Shown piece after piece: positions 8,960 to 18,193 of a stretch of DNA of 64,000 nt (within the stretch, counting starts at the first letter, position 1; each line of letters starts with the position of its first letter). A program made the translations under genes and the position numbers. Source of the stretch: JANNSO01 sp964485395 (lineage in GTDB: Bacteria > Spirochaetota > Spirochaetia > Treponematales > UBA12059). The notes under the pieces were generated by a model. That model was not told the origin of the DNA. It ran no database searches and was given only the letters and a program-made list of their open reading frames with translations. The DNA lies in the NCBI GenBank assembly GCA_964485395.1, contig CAZAJF010000003.1:1-64000 (forward strand). The letters run 5' to 3'.

Positions 8960-9074
8960 TCTATTGTAGTATGCCTGCAAAAAGTATAGTCATTCGACCA
9001 AAAAAAACAAGGTTATTCTTCCGGTGAACCCAAAAAACCGGTATGGTTCCGGAAGTCTCTCCCGGAAAGCGGCG

Positions 9075-10541
9075 TTATGCGAGTCTGGCCAGGAGTTCTT
9101 GCAAATATTTCCAGAATATCGCCGCGGAGGGAATGTGCGTCGTTTCGTCGGGCGAGTGGGGGAATCGTATGGTAGGCCCGAGTGAAATCATGTCCCACTG
9201 GGGATACACCGGCCTGAACAAGCCGCATTCCAGCCCGCCGTGGGTGGAGTTTACTTTAGGCATCGAGCCAAACAGCTTGGTATAGGAGTCGGTGGCGATC
9301 TTGAGAAGCGGGCTTTTAGGCTCGGGAGTCCATGCGGGCGATCCGGCTTTTCTCTCGACCTTTGCCCCGGCCGCCGCGAGCGCATCGTCTATGGATTTGG
9401 TGAGCTGTTCTTTTTCGGCGTCCGAAGAGCTGCGGATAAGGGCTAAAGTCTCGAGCGTCGCGGTATTCGCGTCCGCGGCCTTCAAGGTTACGATACCCAT
9501 GTTGGAAGATGTGCGCGTAGCCCCCGGCATGTCCGGTTCCATGGCTACAAGGCCGTTGGGAACCGTGCGGATGACATCGAGCACTTTTTTGGAGTCGCCT
9601 GCCGACAGGCATTTGTCAGGTGCCGGAGCGTCTGAGAGCGAAACCGAAAACCCCGGATCGCTGGACGCGAATTCTTTTTGCAGAACCTTGGTTTCCGCAT
9701 CGAGCGAAGCCTTCCATGCCGCGAAGTTTTTTTCAGGGATTCCCACGAGGGCGCTCGAGTCCCGGGGAATCGCGTTGGAGGCGTCGCCGCCCTGCAATTT
9801 TGACAGCAGCGAGGAGTTGTCGGCTTTGGCCAACAAGCGGCAGAGCACGATGTTGGCGTTGCCCCTCCCGCGGTGAATGTCCATTCCCGAATGCCCGCCG
9901 AGCAGGCCGGAAACCTGAACGGTCTGCCATTTTATCCCCGTAGGGCTGTTTGCCAGCGGCAGCTTCAATGTGGAGGCCGTTCGGTTGGATCCCGCGCAGC
10001 CGATCGTCAATTCGTCGACTTCTTCCCCGTCGAGGTTGAGAAGATATTTTCCGCCCAGAACACCGGCCTTGATCTCGCGCGCGCCTGTCATTCCGTCTTC
10101 TTCGTTGACGGTAAACAGGAACTCGAGCGGGCCGTGCGCCATGGTTTTATCTTCCATTATGGCGATCATCGCCGCCGCGCCCATGCCGTTGTCCGCGCCT
10201 AATGTGGTGTCCGTCGCGATAAGCCACTCGGTATCCTTAGGATTTCTGCGCGGCCTGATGGGATCTTTCGTAAAATCGTGCTTTGAACCGTTTCTGGCTT
10301 GGGGTACCATGTCGAGGTGGGCCTGCATGATAACGCCGGGACTGGTTTCCTTGCCCCCGGAGGCGGGTTTCCTGACGATGATGTTTCCGGAAGAATCCTG
10401 GGTAAATTGGAGGCCAAGGGTTTTTGCTTTGGAGACAACCCAGTCGCCCAGTTGTTTTTCGTGGTGCGACGGATGCGGGATGGAACAGATGGCCATGAAA
10501 TTGGTCCAGAGGGCGCGTGGTTCAAGTCCGGAAATATCCAT
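9075..10541 (-). CDS. pepD: Aminoacyl-histidine dipeptidase (M20 metallopeptidase, PepD type)
   Basis: This cytosolic zinc dipeptidase cleaves Xaa-His and a broad range of dipeptides. The 488-residue length is typical of PepD. Metal ligands and catalytic acids are visible in QAHLDMVP (H75), LGADNGMG (D117), TVNEEDGMTG (E147/E148), LLNLDGEE (D171) and RFPHSPDETTHIPS near the C-terminus. The lid-domain motif GGHSGMDIHRGRGNAN is also present. AAGGAG precedes the ATG. It appears monocistronic. The product may feed on peptides imported by transporters such as the one at 59-64 kb, though this is only a functional association. Confidence 0.94.
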   Translation of the reverse strand: MDISGLEPRALWTNFMAICSIPHPSHHEKQLGDWVVSKAKTLGLQFTQDSSGNIIVRKPASGGKETSPGVIMQAHLDMVPQARNGSKHDFTKDPIRPRRNPKDTEWLIATDTTLGADNGMGAAAMIAIMEDKTMAHGPLEFLFTVNEEDGMTGAREIKAGVLGGKYLLNLDGEEVDELTIGCAGSNRTASTLKLPLANSPTGIKWQTVQVSGLLGGHSGMDIHRGRGNANIVLCRLLAKADNSSLLSKLQGGDASNAIPRDSSALVGIPEKNFAAWKASLDAETKVLQKEFASSDPGFSVSLSDAPAPDKCLSAGDSKKVLDVIRTVPNGLVAMEPDMPGATRTSSNMGIVTLKAADANTATLETLALIRSSSDAEKEQLTKSIDDALAAAGAKVERKAGSPAWTPEPKSPLLKIATDSYTKLFGSMPKVNSTHGGLECGLFRPVYPQWDMISLGPTIRFPHSPDETTHIPSAAIFWKYLQELLARLA

Positions 10542-10679
10542 GATGGCTCCTTGCCGTTGTTCAGTCGGTTCTGGTAAATACCCGACCCAGTTTATGTGAG
10601 TTTTTTGACATGCGCAAGGGGAGATTTTTCGGTGTGCTCACGCGAAAAGACGTCTCGAATATTCGCAGTGTCCACACTG

Positions 10680-11414
10680 TTACAGGCGTGTTAGGCCGTA
10701 CCCGAAAAGGATGAGGCCTTGCGCTATGAGATAGGTGATCCAAGGTATCTGGTATTCGGTTTTGGGATGTTTCCGCCCGTTGATGGTGGTCCCTCCCATG
10801 ATGGCGTCCGATAGCAGGAAAAACAGCGCTCCGCCTGCGATCGCATACCAGAAGCCGCCGTAAACGAGAGCTGCGGAAATCGCGAATGCCGCCATGCCGC
10901 CCAAAATGAATCCATAGATGAAGGCGCCGGCCATTATTTTTTTAGGGCGTTCGGGGTTGTACACCTTGAATCGGAATAGGATGGCCGGAAGCACCACAAG
11001 AACGGCCAAAAACAGGATCAGGTGCCCTTCGGCCGCGAGTGTCGATATGGACGCGAGCGAAGCCATGCCTCCTATATAGCATATCTGCGAAGCTGTGAAG
11101 CAGAGAATGCCGAAAAACAGGGGTTGTCCCGTGAGCCGCTCGATGGGGCGAAACTGCAGGTTGAACAGGTCGCCGAAAAACGAGAAAGTCATGCCCAGCG
11201 GTATGAGCAGGGAAAGTATATCATGTCTTCCCGGCAGGGAGAACAGAGCCCAGCCGTACAGGACGAGCTGGAACGAAAACGACAGATAGGCGCCTCTGCA
11301 ATGCGGCAGCCGATCTTCCGCCGTATCGATTTTAGCTATCGTAAGCCAATGTATGCAGAACGACAGGAGTACGGTTGCCGGAAGGGCGGCCAGAAGCAGA
11401 ATAGGGTTTTGCAT
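10680..11414 (-). CDS. YhhN-like integral membrane protein (putative lysoplasmalogenase family)
   Basis: This is a 244-residue polytopic membrane protein with about eight hydrophobic helices. The pattern FFGDLFN (residues about 79-85) and the C-terminal FFLLSDAIMG...WITYLIAQGLILFGYG resemble the acidic-residue-in-helix signature of the YhhN family, some eukaryotic members of which (TMEM86) hydrolyse lysoplasmalogen. The assignment is by pattern only. A strong AGGAGG precedes the ATG, and the gene follows the minus-strand gene at 11431-12171 by 16 bp, so they are probably one operon. Confidence 0.6.
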   Translation of the reverse strand: MQNPILLLAALPATVLLSFCIHWLTIAKIDTAEDRLPHCRGAYLSFSFQLVLYGWALFSLPGRHDILSLLIPLGMTFSFFGDLFNLQFRPIERLTGQPLFFGILCFTASQICYIGGMASLASISTLAAEGHLILFLAVLVVLPAILFRFKVYNPERPKKIMAGAFIYGFILGGMAAFAISAALVYGGFWYAIAGGALFFLLSDAIMGGTTINGRKHPKTEYQIPWITYLIAQGLILFGYGLTRL

Positions 11415-11430
11415 GAATGTGCCTCCTGGT

Positions 11431-12171
11431 TCAGGACAATACGTCGACGTGCACGTTGGCCAGGATTTCTTCCCGCACTTGGCCGACTATCTGCTCATGT
11501 TTTCTTTTTCTTTTATTCCAATAATACTTCCAGTAGGCCCGGGCGGGGAAGTAAGCAAGCGCCATTCCTCCCAGGATCAGGGCCGGCATTCCCAGTATTC
11601 CAAGATCGACTATTCCGTTCAGGCCGAGTACAAGAGAGGCTCCGAAGCCAAGGGGGGCTCCCGCCAACCCCGCCAATGCCAGTATGTTGGCTTTGGCCCA
11701 CATGCCTACGTTTTCCCTGGCTTCTATGAGCGTTTTGCCGTTTCGGTTGCGGATGGTAATTGAAAAGGGGACGCCGGTGTTCATGGAAACGGCGTTATGG
11801 TCGCGGGTCCAAACCAAAGTACGGCCCAACATCTGGAGATTGCCGGGTTCTTCCATGATGGCCGATATGCGCGTGGAAAGATCTTCCAATCGGTCCGCGT
11901 TCAAGTCTTCGTCGATAGTGACGGCGGTTTCGACGAAGCGCGGCATTCCGCCGGGATTGTCGCCTTTGTTTTTACGTACGGAGCGCATCTGCGGCTCGTT
12001 GATGGCGAGGCGGATATATTCCGGGTCTATCCCGCTTTCCTTGGCGATATTTTCAAGGTCCGAAAGCCTTATTCGCGAGCGGTCCAGGACAAGGTCCTTG
12101 TTTTGAAGTTCCACTGCCCGTTCTAAAATCGTGCTTATTTCTTTGTCATTGTATGTTTTTTCGCTGTCCAT
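11431..12171 (-). CDS. Hypothetical membrane protein with an N-terminal helical module
   Basis: The function is not recognised. The 246-residue protein has an N-terminal cytoplasmic module: KTYNDKEISTILERAVELQ, then a short helix-turn-helix-like segment (RLSDLENIAKESGIDPEYIR, residues about 34-53). A soluble middle region and two hydrophobic helices (about 160-185 and 190-212) follow, then a basic stretch NKRKRKHE. The N-terminal pattern resembles one seen in many bacterial membrane proteins of unknown function. It is the upstream gene of a likely two-gene operon with the YhhN-like protein. Confidence 0.7.
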   Translation of the reverse strand: MDSEKTYNDKEISTILERAVELQNKDLVLDRSRIRLSDLENIAKESGIDPEYIRLAINEPQMRSVRKNKGDNPGGMPRFVETAVTIDEDLNADRLEDLSTRISAIMEEPGNLQMLGRTLVWTRDHNAVSMNTGVPFSITIRNRNGKTLIEARENVGMWAKANILALAGLAGAPLGFGASLVLGLNGIVDLGILGMPALILGGMALAYFPARAYWKYYWNKRKRKHEQIVGQVREEILANVHVDVLS

Positions 12172-12285
12172 GCGCCATTTTCCCCGCAGCGCCCCAAGCT
12201 GTCAAGCGTGGGGCGCCGGTAAAGATGCAGCTGCCACGGTTTTTCGTCTTCATGGTATACTGGAGCCTTCGTAGGAGGTGACCGT

Positions 12286-12621
12286 ATGGCGACTGACCAA
12301 GACCTGGTCGATTTTATGATGGAACAAATGGCGGATGCCGGGGTGATGAGCTGCCGGAAAATGTTCGGCGAGTATGCGCTCTATTGCGACGCCAAGGTAA
12401 TCGGTCTCGTCTGCAACAACCAGCTGTTTATTAAGCCTACTGCGGGCGGACGCGCATTCATCGGCGACGTCGTCGAAGGATTCGCGTATCAGGGTGCCAA
12501 GCCCAGCTTGCTTATCGAAGATAAATTCGAGGATCGCGAATGGATCAGCGAGCTGGTCAGGATAACCTGTGCAGAGCTTCCCTTGCCGAAACCCAAGAAG
12601 AAGAAAGCGACTCATGGATAG
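12286..12621 (+). CDS. TfoX/Sxy N-terminal domain protein
   Basis: This small soluble protein (111 residues) matches the TfoX N-terminal family: KMFGEYALYCDAKVIGLVC, then NNQLFIKPTAGGRAF and FAYQGAKPSLLIEDKFEDRE. Stand-alone TfoX-N proteins have no established function; the full-length Sxy/TfoX is a competence regulator in gammaproteobacteria. The C-terminal helical domain of TfoX is missing here and is replaced by a lysine-rich tail (KPKKKKATHG). A strong AGGAGGTGA lies upstream of the ATG. Confidence 0.85.
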   Translation: MATDQDLVDFMMEQMADAGVMSCRKMFGEYALYCDAKVIGLVCNNQLFIKPTAGGRAFIGDVVEGFAYQGAKPSLLIEDKFEDREWISELVRITCAELPLPKPKKKKATHG

Positions 12622-12689
12622 AAGGTTGACAAATCGAAGCAAATGGTTCAATATTGAACTATAACCGTCAGCTAGTCAGGGGAAATATT

Positions 12690-13316
12690 ATGAGATTAGT
12701 AAAGTTGATAGCCGTAGCGTCGATTTTTCTGTGTGCATCGTTCCAGCTCGTATCCCAGCAATTTATCGATACCGATGGGAATGCCTACGAAACGATCGTT
12801 CTGGCCGGGAAAACATGGATGGCGTCGAATTTTCGCTGCACCAAAACACCGGCGGGAAATTCTATGGCGCAAGGCCGAAACTCGCGTGGAGGCAGCACGT
12901 ACGCCAGTTTTTATAGACGCGAAGCCGCGGGTGATCCAACGGAAGAAAAGAATCCCGTGTTCTACAATTGGCTGGGAGCGTTGGCGGTCTGCCCGGCAGG
13001 TTGGCACATACCCTCGGAAAAAGAATGGGAAGATTTGATAGCGTATCTCTCTGTGGAGGGCAACGCCGGAGCGGGAACTATACCGGGAGCAAAGCTACTC
13101 GGACCTTCCGGCGGATCGGGTTTTAATGCCCTGCTTGCAGGATCGTGGGATGCCGGATTATTCTTCGACCATGGCGCATATGCGGCTTTTTGGTCATCCA
13201 CGCAATATCCATCCGACTCTCGCGACATGTGGCAATTCAAGTTTACCCCGACCGCCTGGTACAAGATATTTATCGACAAGCGATGCGCGTTCAGCCTCAG
13301 GCTCGTGAAGGATTGA
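12690..13316 (+). CDS. Exported FISUMP-domain protein
   Basis: The protein has 208 residues with a Sec signal peptide (MRLVKLIAVASIFLCASFQL...). The mature part has the pattern of the Fibrobacter succinogenes major paralogous domain: DTDGNAYETIVLAGKTWMAS, then NPVFYNWLGALAVCPAGWHI, PSEKEWEDLI, GGSGFNALLAGSW, AAFWSST and FSLRLVKD. Members are secreted or lipid-anchored, often in large paralogous families, and have no defined function. I chose the ATG at 12690, preceded by AGGGGA, over an in-frame upstream ATG at 12654 because the former begins the signal peptide. Confidence 0.85.
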   Translation: MRLVKLIAVASIFLCASFQLVSQQFIDTDGNAYETIVLAGKTWMASNFRCTKTPAGNSMAQGRNSRGGSTYASFYRREAAGDPTEEKNPVFYNWLGALAVCPAGWHIPSEKEWEDLIAYLSVEGNAGAGTIPGAKLLGPSGGSGFNALLAGSWDAGLFFDHGAYAAFWSSTQYPSDSRDMWQFKFTPTAWYKIFIDKRCAFSLRLVKD

Positions 13317-13329
13317 CGGATCGCGCGTA

Positions 13330-14319
13330 TCAGCGAGGCTTTGATTTTCCGCTGTCATACGCCACTGTCTCCTCGATTCCCTGACGCAGGCTGTGGTTCG
13401 CCTTGAAGCCGAGTTCCCTGCGAATCGCGCTTGCGTCGTATAGCCAGTGCGAGTTGCGCACTTTAAGCACATAGTCGCGCGTTATGGGGGATACTGCCCC
13501 GAAGAGCCCGGCGCAACGTTCCACGAGACCGGCAAAAAAAAGCTGTACCGGAAATGGTACGGAAAGCCAGAACCATTTCTTGCCCATGGCCTCGGAAATG
13601 GTCGTGAGAATTTCCTTCCAGGAATAGCCCTCGGCGCGTTCGTCGCTTACGAAATAAGTCTTGCCTATGGCTGCGGGATTTTTGGCGCAGCGGATCATGG
13701 CATCCACGAGATCCGTCACGTAAATGAGGATGGACTGCTTTTGGCCGTTGCCCATGGTCATGTGGATTCCCGCCTTCAGGACGTTCATGATCAGCTGCAG
13801 TTCTTTTTGACGCGGGCCGATTACGAAGGGCGGGCGTAAAATCGTTACCGGGAAGCGCGTGCCAAACGACAAAACCGCAGCCTCGGCTTCAAGCTTGCTT
13901 TTTCCGTACCAGTCGTCGGGTTTGCACGGCGCGCTTTCGTCGGGATACCGCCCCGGGCCTGAATCGCCGGCGGCGGAAACGCTCGAGACGAATACGAAGC
14001 GCTTGATCGATACTGCATTTTTTTCGCAGGCGTCAAGCAGCAGTCTGGTGTATACTGTATTAACCCGATGATAGTCTTCCCAGGCCGGCGCGTTGATGAC
14101 CGCCGCCAGGTGAAAAACCCAGTCCGACCCGCGTACCGCCTCGGCGAGCGCGGCTTCGTCCTCGAATGAGGCGCGGATGACATGCGCTCCGGCGCTTTCC
14201 ATATGCGGCAGCCGGCTCTTCGCGCGGGCAAGGCACTGGACTTGATGACCGCCGCGCAGCAATGTTTCCGCCAGGTGGCTGCCGATAAAGCCGCTGGCTC
14301 CGGTGATTAATGCTTTCAT
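13330..14319 (-). CDS. NAD-dependent epimerase/dehydratase family protein (extended SDR)
   Basis: This 329-residue extended short-chain dehydrogenase has the N-terminal dinucleotide motif TGASGFIGSHLAE (residues 6-18), a FHLAAV motif, SSVSAAGDS and the catalytic YGKSK (YxxxK). The C-terminus (residues about 210-320) resembles sterol/nucleoside-sugar epimerase-like members. The open frame extends 70 codons farther upstream, but the Rossmann motif begins right after the ATG at 14319, and the extension would overlap the divergent gene. The substrate is unknown. It is divergent from another epimerase-family gene, with a 46-bp intergenic region. Confidence 0.85.
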   Translation of the reverse strand: MKALITGASGFIGSHLAETLLRGGHQVQCLARAKSRLPHMESAGAHVIRASFEDEAALAEAVRGSDWVFHLAAVINAPAWEDYHRVNTVYTRLLLDACEKNAVSIKRFVFVSSVSAAGDSGPGRYPDESAPCKPDDWYGKSKLEAEAAVLSFGTRFPVTILRPPFVIGPRQKELQLIMNVLKAGIHMTMGNGQKQSILIYVTDLVDAMIRCAKNPAAIGKTYFVSDERAEGYSWKEILTTISEAMGKKWFWLSVPFPVQLFFAGLVERCAGLFGAVSPITRDYVLKVRNSHWLYDASAIRRELGFKANHSLRQGIEETVAYDSGKSKPR

Positions 14320-14365
14320 TGGGATACAGTCTAGCACACCGATGCTTTTTGGCAAGGAGGCGCAC

Positions 14366-15361
14366 ATGAAGGTCTTTATTTTAGGTGGAACCGGCTTGCT
14401 GGGATTCCACGCGCTTCGAGCGCTCCTGGAGCGGGGGCATGACGTCGGCGTTCTTTCGCTCCCTGATATCGAGCTGGGCAGCTGGTTTCCCCCGGAAGCG
14501 CGCGTCGGTTTCGGCGACGCGTTCACCATGAGCCGGGACGAACTGCGCAGGACGTTTGCGGGGTATGACGCCTTGGTCTATGCGCTTGGTCCCGACGACC
14601 GTGTAACGCCCGAAGCTCCCGCCTACAAATTTTTCCACCGGTATCTCGTGGAGGCCTGCGGCAACGTCGTCGGGGCCGCAAGGGAGGCGGGCGTCAAGCG
14701 CTGCGTTGTCCTGAGCTCCTATTTCTGTTATTTCGACCGGCAGAACCCGACGTGGCGCCTCGCGCAGCATCATCCGTATATCCAATGCAGGAACGAACAG
14801 GCCAACCGCGCGATCCTGGAAGGCGGCCAGACCATGGACGTGATGACGCTTGAATTGCCGTATATCTTCGGTACCATGCCTGGTCGTATGCCCTTGTGGA
14901 AGAACGTGCTTTTGGATCGCATCCGAAAAATGAAACCCGTCATGTTCACCAAAGGCGGCACGGCCATGATCACCACGGAGCATGTCGGCGAGGCCGTCGC
15001 GGGCGCAGTGGAGCGCGGCATTCGCAATACTCGCTATCCGATCGGCGACGTGAACATGGAGTGGAAGGACATGCTCAGAATCATGCTGGAAGCAATGGGG
15101 TTTCCAAATCGTAAAATAGTTACCGTGCCCACCGGCTTGGCAAGCCTCTACGGCTTCAAGTCCCGTTCCGACGATCGCAAGGGCGGAAAGGAATCCGGCC
15201 TCGATCACGCCCGGCTGTTCAAGGATATTCAATCGCGGCGCTTCTACCTGGACGGCGACTCGTCGGCGGCCGCGCTGGGTTACGGTCGCGGCGGCGTTGA
15301 GGAAGCCATACGCGAAACCGTGCGGGCATGCTATCCGGTACCCGGTGCACCGTTGGGTTAA
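14366..15361 (+). CDS. NAD-dependent epimerase/dehydratase family protein, divergent active site
   Basis: This 331-residue Rossmann-fold protein starts with the nucleotide-binding motif ILGGTGLLGFHAL. The expected catalytic YxxxK is replaced: the segment after VVLSSYFCYF reads HPYIQCRNEQA, giving YxxxR. It may therefore be an atypical enzyme or an NAD-binding non-enzyme. The ATG at 14366 has AAGGAGG five bases upstream; in-frame codons before it overlap the divergent gene and lack such a site. It may work with the divergent epimerase on a related substrate (inference). Confidence 0.82.
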   Translation: MKVFILGGTGLLGFHALRALLERGHDVGVLSLPDIELGSWFPPEARVGFGDAFTMSRDELRRTFAGYDALVYALGPDDRVTPEAPAYKFFHRYLVEACGNVVGAAREAGVKRCVVLSSYFCYFDRQNPTWRLAQHHPYIQCRNEQANRAILEGGQTMDVMTLELPYIFGTMPGRMPLWKNVLLDRIRKMKPVMFTKGGTAMITTEHVGEAVAGAVERGIRNTRYPIGDVNMEWKDMLRIMLEAMGFPNRKIVTVPTGLASLYGFKSRSDDRKGGKESGLDHARLFKDIQSRRFYLDGDSSAAALGYGRGGVEEAIRETVRACYPVPGAPLG

Positions 15362-15366
15362 AAAGC

Positions 15367-16029
15367 CTAGGCGATACGAAATCCGACAATGCATCCAGGT
15401 ATGAAATATAGTGAGTTGATTTGTAAAGAAAAGATATCCAATAGGCTTAAGAAGTCCGAATCCCAACTGGCGTTTTTGGAAAAATCTTGCATATCGAAGT
15501 AAATACCGCTTAGTGAGACCATTAAAAAAGTATCGAAGGAAATATGGTCGTCTAGATGAAACTTTGCGCCGAGTCTTCCCGCCATGGTTCCGGAATGTAT
15601 GGGCATGCAGGATGATTTTGCAGTGGAATCTAATAGAGCCTCGGATATGCTTCGATATTTGTAAAAAACATAAGAAATTGTTCCGCCAAAATAAGTAGGG
15701 ATAAAAGGTTTTTTCGATAAATATTTTGATATGCCGAAGGCTCCTCCCGCTACTGAAAACATGCTGTGATTCTTGATCGTGGAATAATCAATCGGAGGGT
15801 TGTCGCCTTCGCTGAAGGTGTTAAGAAATTCCGATAAATCCCATGCCCAGCTGTACACTGTGCCATACTTGATGTCCAAGTATTGGCCTTTCGCGATTAG
15901 GGATGTGGAATGTGATACCGGTATTTCCAGCGCAAGCTGATATCTACCGAACGGGATGCCCAGAAGGTCGGCGGAGAGATAGGTTTTCGGCTTGCCGGAA
16001 TCTTCCTCTGCTGCGCGACTGTTTGTCAA
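15367..16029 (-). CDS. Hypothetical envelope protein, probably a lipoprotein with an unclear start
   Basis: The function is not recognised. The frame from the first standard start (TTG at 16027-16029) gives 220 residues rich in aromatic and beta-prone stretches (PFGRYQLALEIPVS, YFGGTISYVFYKYRS, CIVGFRIA), compatible with an outer-membrane or periplasmic beta structure. The same frame stays open upstream to a stop at 16078-16080 and encodes ...NILLAGCATL, a good lipobox, but no ATG, GTG or TTG lies before it. The true start may be a rare ATT/ATC, or the 5' end may be damaged. The gene is more AT-rich than its neighbours and follows the flavoprotein gene closely on the same strand. Confidence 0.6.
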   Translation of the reverse strand: MTNSRAAEEDSGKPKTYLSADLLGIPFGRYQLALEIPVSHSTSLIAKGQYLDIKYGTVYSWAWDLSEFLNTFSEGDNPPIDYSTIKNHSMFSVAGGAFGISKYLSKKPFIPTYFGGTISYVFYKYRSISEALLDSTAKSSCMPIHSGTMAGRLGAKFHLDDHISFDTFLMVSLSGIYFDMQDFSKNASWDSDFLSLLDIFSLQINSLYFIPGCIVGFRIA

Positions 16030-16072
16030 GGTTGCGCAACCTGCTAATAAAATATTGTGCCGTGAGATAATT

Positions 16073-17569
16073 CTATTTTATTTTCACGATCGCCCGCACC
16101 GCGTCCCTGCCCATCCTCGCTGCGGGTGGAAGCCCTCCTCCAGGCTCGGCCCACTGGCCTATCAGCTGAAAATTTCCGATGCCCGCGAAAGTCTTGGGCA
16201 GGGCTCCGCCGGACATCATCTTTTTCATGAGCGCGGGAGTCATGAGCCAACCCTGCGTGCTGCCCCTCCAGCCGGCGGTGTAGCGCTCGCAGGTCGTGGG
16301 CGTGGCCGCGTCGCTCGCCTCGATGCGTAAGCCGATGCCGGGGAATCGCTCTTCGAGCGCGCGTACCGTCTCGTTCATGATTCGCCTCTTTTCGGCGCAG
16401 TAGCTTTTCGCATCCGCGCGCAAATCCGCCCAGCGGTCGTAATCGGCCTCGTACTGCACGACGATCGCCGTACATCCTTCAGGCGCCATGCGCGGGTCGT
16501 TCGCGTACTGGTAGACGGCGATGCGCTTATGTTCCCGTCCGTCGACCATAACGGGATTGAGTACGGGGAAGCTGATACGTTTGGGCATGCCTTCGATTTT
16601 CCATGACGGGTCGATGCGGACTCCCAGGCTTACCTGCACGATGCTTGGGTAAAGTATTTTTGCCTCGAACAAATCTTCGTAGCCTGTTTTTTCTATCCTG
16701 CCTTCCAGCAGCGCGTCAAAAGTTTTCCGGGCATCGCAGGCGGCTACCACATGCCGCGCGCGCTGTACGCGCCCGTCTTCCAGTTCGATGCCTGCCGCGC
16801 AGCCATTCTCCACGATGACGCGTTTCACTCCGCAGCGGTAAGCGAATTGCGCGCCTAGGCTTTTTGCCTGCTTCTCCACCGCCGTCGCGATGGGCAAGGA
16901 TGCGCCCAGGGGATATTCCGCGAAGCCTCTGTCCATAAGGCCAAGCACCATCATCGGTCCTGAGATCGGTATCTCCGCGGATCCCAGCAAGGCGGGGATT
17001 CCTTCCCTCAGCAAAGGATCGAGTAAGCCCGAACACCAGTCGGCCACCGATACGCCCGACCAGCGAGCCATCGTAGGCAGAGCGCGGAGTGAGCGCAGCA
17101 GCTTGGGCAGGTTGTCCGGGGCAAGCGAGAACTCTCCCATCAGCATATGTCCGGCTTTGCGGATGCCGTTGCACAGTTCACGAATTTTCATGGCATCGGC
17201 GGGAGAAAGCTCGATTAAATGATCATGCAGGCTTTTGTGGTTGGTATGTAAATTTAACACCCTCCCATCGCCGCCGACATAGCGCCCGAAAGAATCGATA
17301 TGCCGAAACTTCGTTGAATCCATGACGCCGAGGGTTTTCCAGATATCATGGAAACCATGTCCACGCTTCGTGCCCAGGAAGTAATCCACGCAGTAATCGA
17401 AGACATAGCCTTTGCGCTTCCACGCAGTGCATAAACCGCCCGGGAGGTAATGCCTCTCGAACACTCGCACCGAAAGACCGGAAAGCCTGGCGTACACCGC
17501 CGTGGACAATCCCGCCATGCCCGCGCCGATAACCGCGACGTCTACCGGCTCAAAATCATCGTGTTCCAT
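16073..17569 (-). CDS. Phytoene-dehydrogenase-like FAD-dependent oxidoreductase
   Basis: This 498-residue flavoprotein of the CrtI/amine-oxidase superfamily has the N-terminal FAD motif DVAVIGAGMAGLSTAVYARL (residues about 10-29), ERHYLPGGLCTAW downstream, and a C-terminal FAD-contact segment GIGNFQLIGQWAEPGGGLPP. Family members desaturate or isomerise carotenoids or saturate retinoid-like lipids; no carotenoid synthesis gene is nearby, so the substrate is unknown. The ATG directly follows the TetR stop (TGAATG), so regulator and enzyme form one unit, suggesting that the regulator senses a substrate or product of this enzyme. Confidence 0.85.
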   Translation of the reverse strand: MEHDDFEPVDVAVIGAGMAGLSTAVYARLSGLSVRVFERHYLPGGLCTAWKRKGYVFDYCVDYFLGTKRGHGFHDIWKTLGVMDSTKFRHIDSFGRYVGGDGRVLNLHTNHKSLHDHLIELSPADAMKIRELCNGIRKAGHMLMGEFSLAPDNLPKLLRSLRALPTMARWSGVSVADWCSGLLDPLLREGIPALLGSAEIPISGPMMVLGLMDRGFAEYPLGASLPIATAVEKQAKSLGAQFAYRCGVKRVIVENGCAAGIELEDGRVQRARHVVAACDARKTFDALLEGRIEKTGYEDLFEAKILYPSIVQVSLGVRIDPSWKIEGMPKRISFPVLNPVMVDGREHKRIAVYQYANDPRMAPEGCTAIVVQYEADYDRWADLRADAKSYCAEKRRIMNETVRALEERFPGIGLRIEASDAATPTTCERYTAGWRGSTQGWLMTPALMKKMMSGGALPKTFAGIGNFQLIGQWAEPGGGLPPAARMGRDAVRAIVKIK

Positions 17570-18181
17570 TCATGCGGCTCCTTTTCTCAACACGCTCAGC
17601 AATAACTCAGGACCGATTTTTTTTCCCGAGCCCTGTCCCCGAAAAGCGAGAAGCGCTAGCCCCTGCACGAACGACAGGAATGCCGACACCAGCGTAACGG
17701 GGTCGCCCTCGGCGGCCTGCCCCGATTTTTGCGCCTGCGCGACCAGCGGTACCAGCCGTTCGTAATACCCGGCGCTGCGCTTTTCTATGGATTCCATGAG
17801 CCCGGGAATGCTTTTGCCTTGGGTCAGCGCCTGAATCATGATAAGGAAATATAGCGTGGAATCTCCCATAAAGGCCGTCTGGCTTATTATGGCGGCATAG
17901 CGCTCGAGTTTCTCCCATGCCGTGCCGGGTATGTCCAAGACGGTGTTCATGCCGCTTATCGTACTCTCCAGGGCAAAATCCACGAGGCTGCAAAAAACGG
18001 CCTCCTTGGACGGGAAGTAATGATAGACAAGGCCGTAGCTCAAGCCCGTCATCTCGGCGATCATTTTCATGGTGGCGCCGTGATAGCCGTATTCGGAAAA
18101 AACCCTCAATGCAGCGGCGGTAATTTTTTCCACCGCATCCGTTCGCAGCTGTTCGTTGCGTTCCCGTCCTCGCGGAGACAT
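17570..18181 (-). CDS. TetR/AcrR family transcriptional regulator
   Basis: This 203-residue repressor-type regulator has an N-terminal TetR helix-turn-helix: AALRVFSEYGYHGATMKMIA followed by EMTGLSYGLVYHYFPSKEAV (residues about 22-62). The rest is a helical ligand-binding domain with no recognisable subfamily. It is the first gene of a two-gene operon with the phytoene-dehydrogenase-like enzyme. A 22-bp dyad lies just upstream of its ATG and overlaps the predicted transcription start, indicating autorepression. Confidence 0.92.
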   Translation of the reverse strand: MSPRGRERNEQLRTDAVEKITAAALRVFSEYGYHGATMKMIAEMTGLSYGLVYHYFPSKEAVFCSLVDFALESTISGMNTVLDIPGTAWEKLERYAAIISQTAFMGDSTLYFLIMIQALTQGKSIPGLMESIEKRSAGYYERLVPLVAQAQKSGQAAEGDPVTLVSAFLSFVQGLALLAFRGQGSGKKIGPELLLSVLRKGAA

Positions 18182-18193
18182 GCGCGCCTCTTT

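Noticed and set aside
14320..14529. 70-codon N-terminal extension of the minus-strand epimerase
   Set aside because: The Rossmann motif begins at the ATG at 14319, and the extension overlaps the start of the divergent gene.
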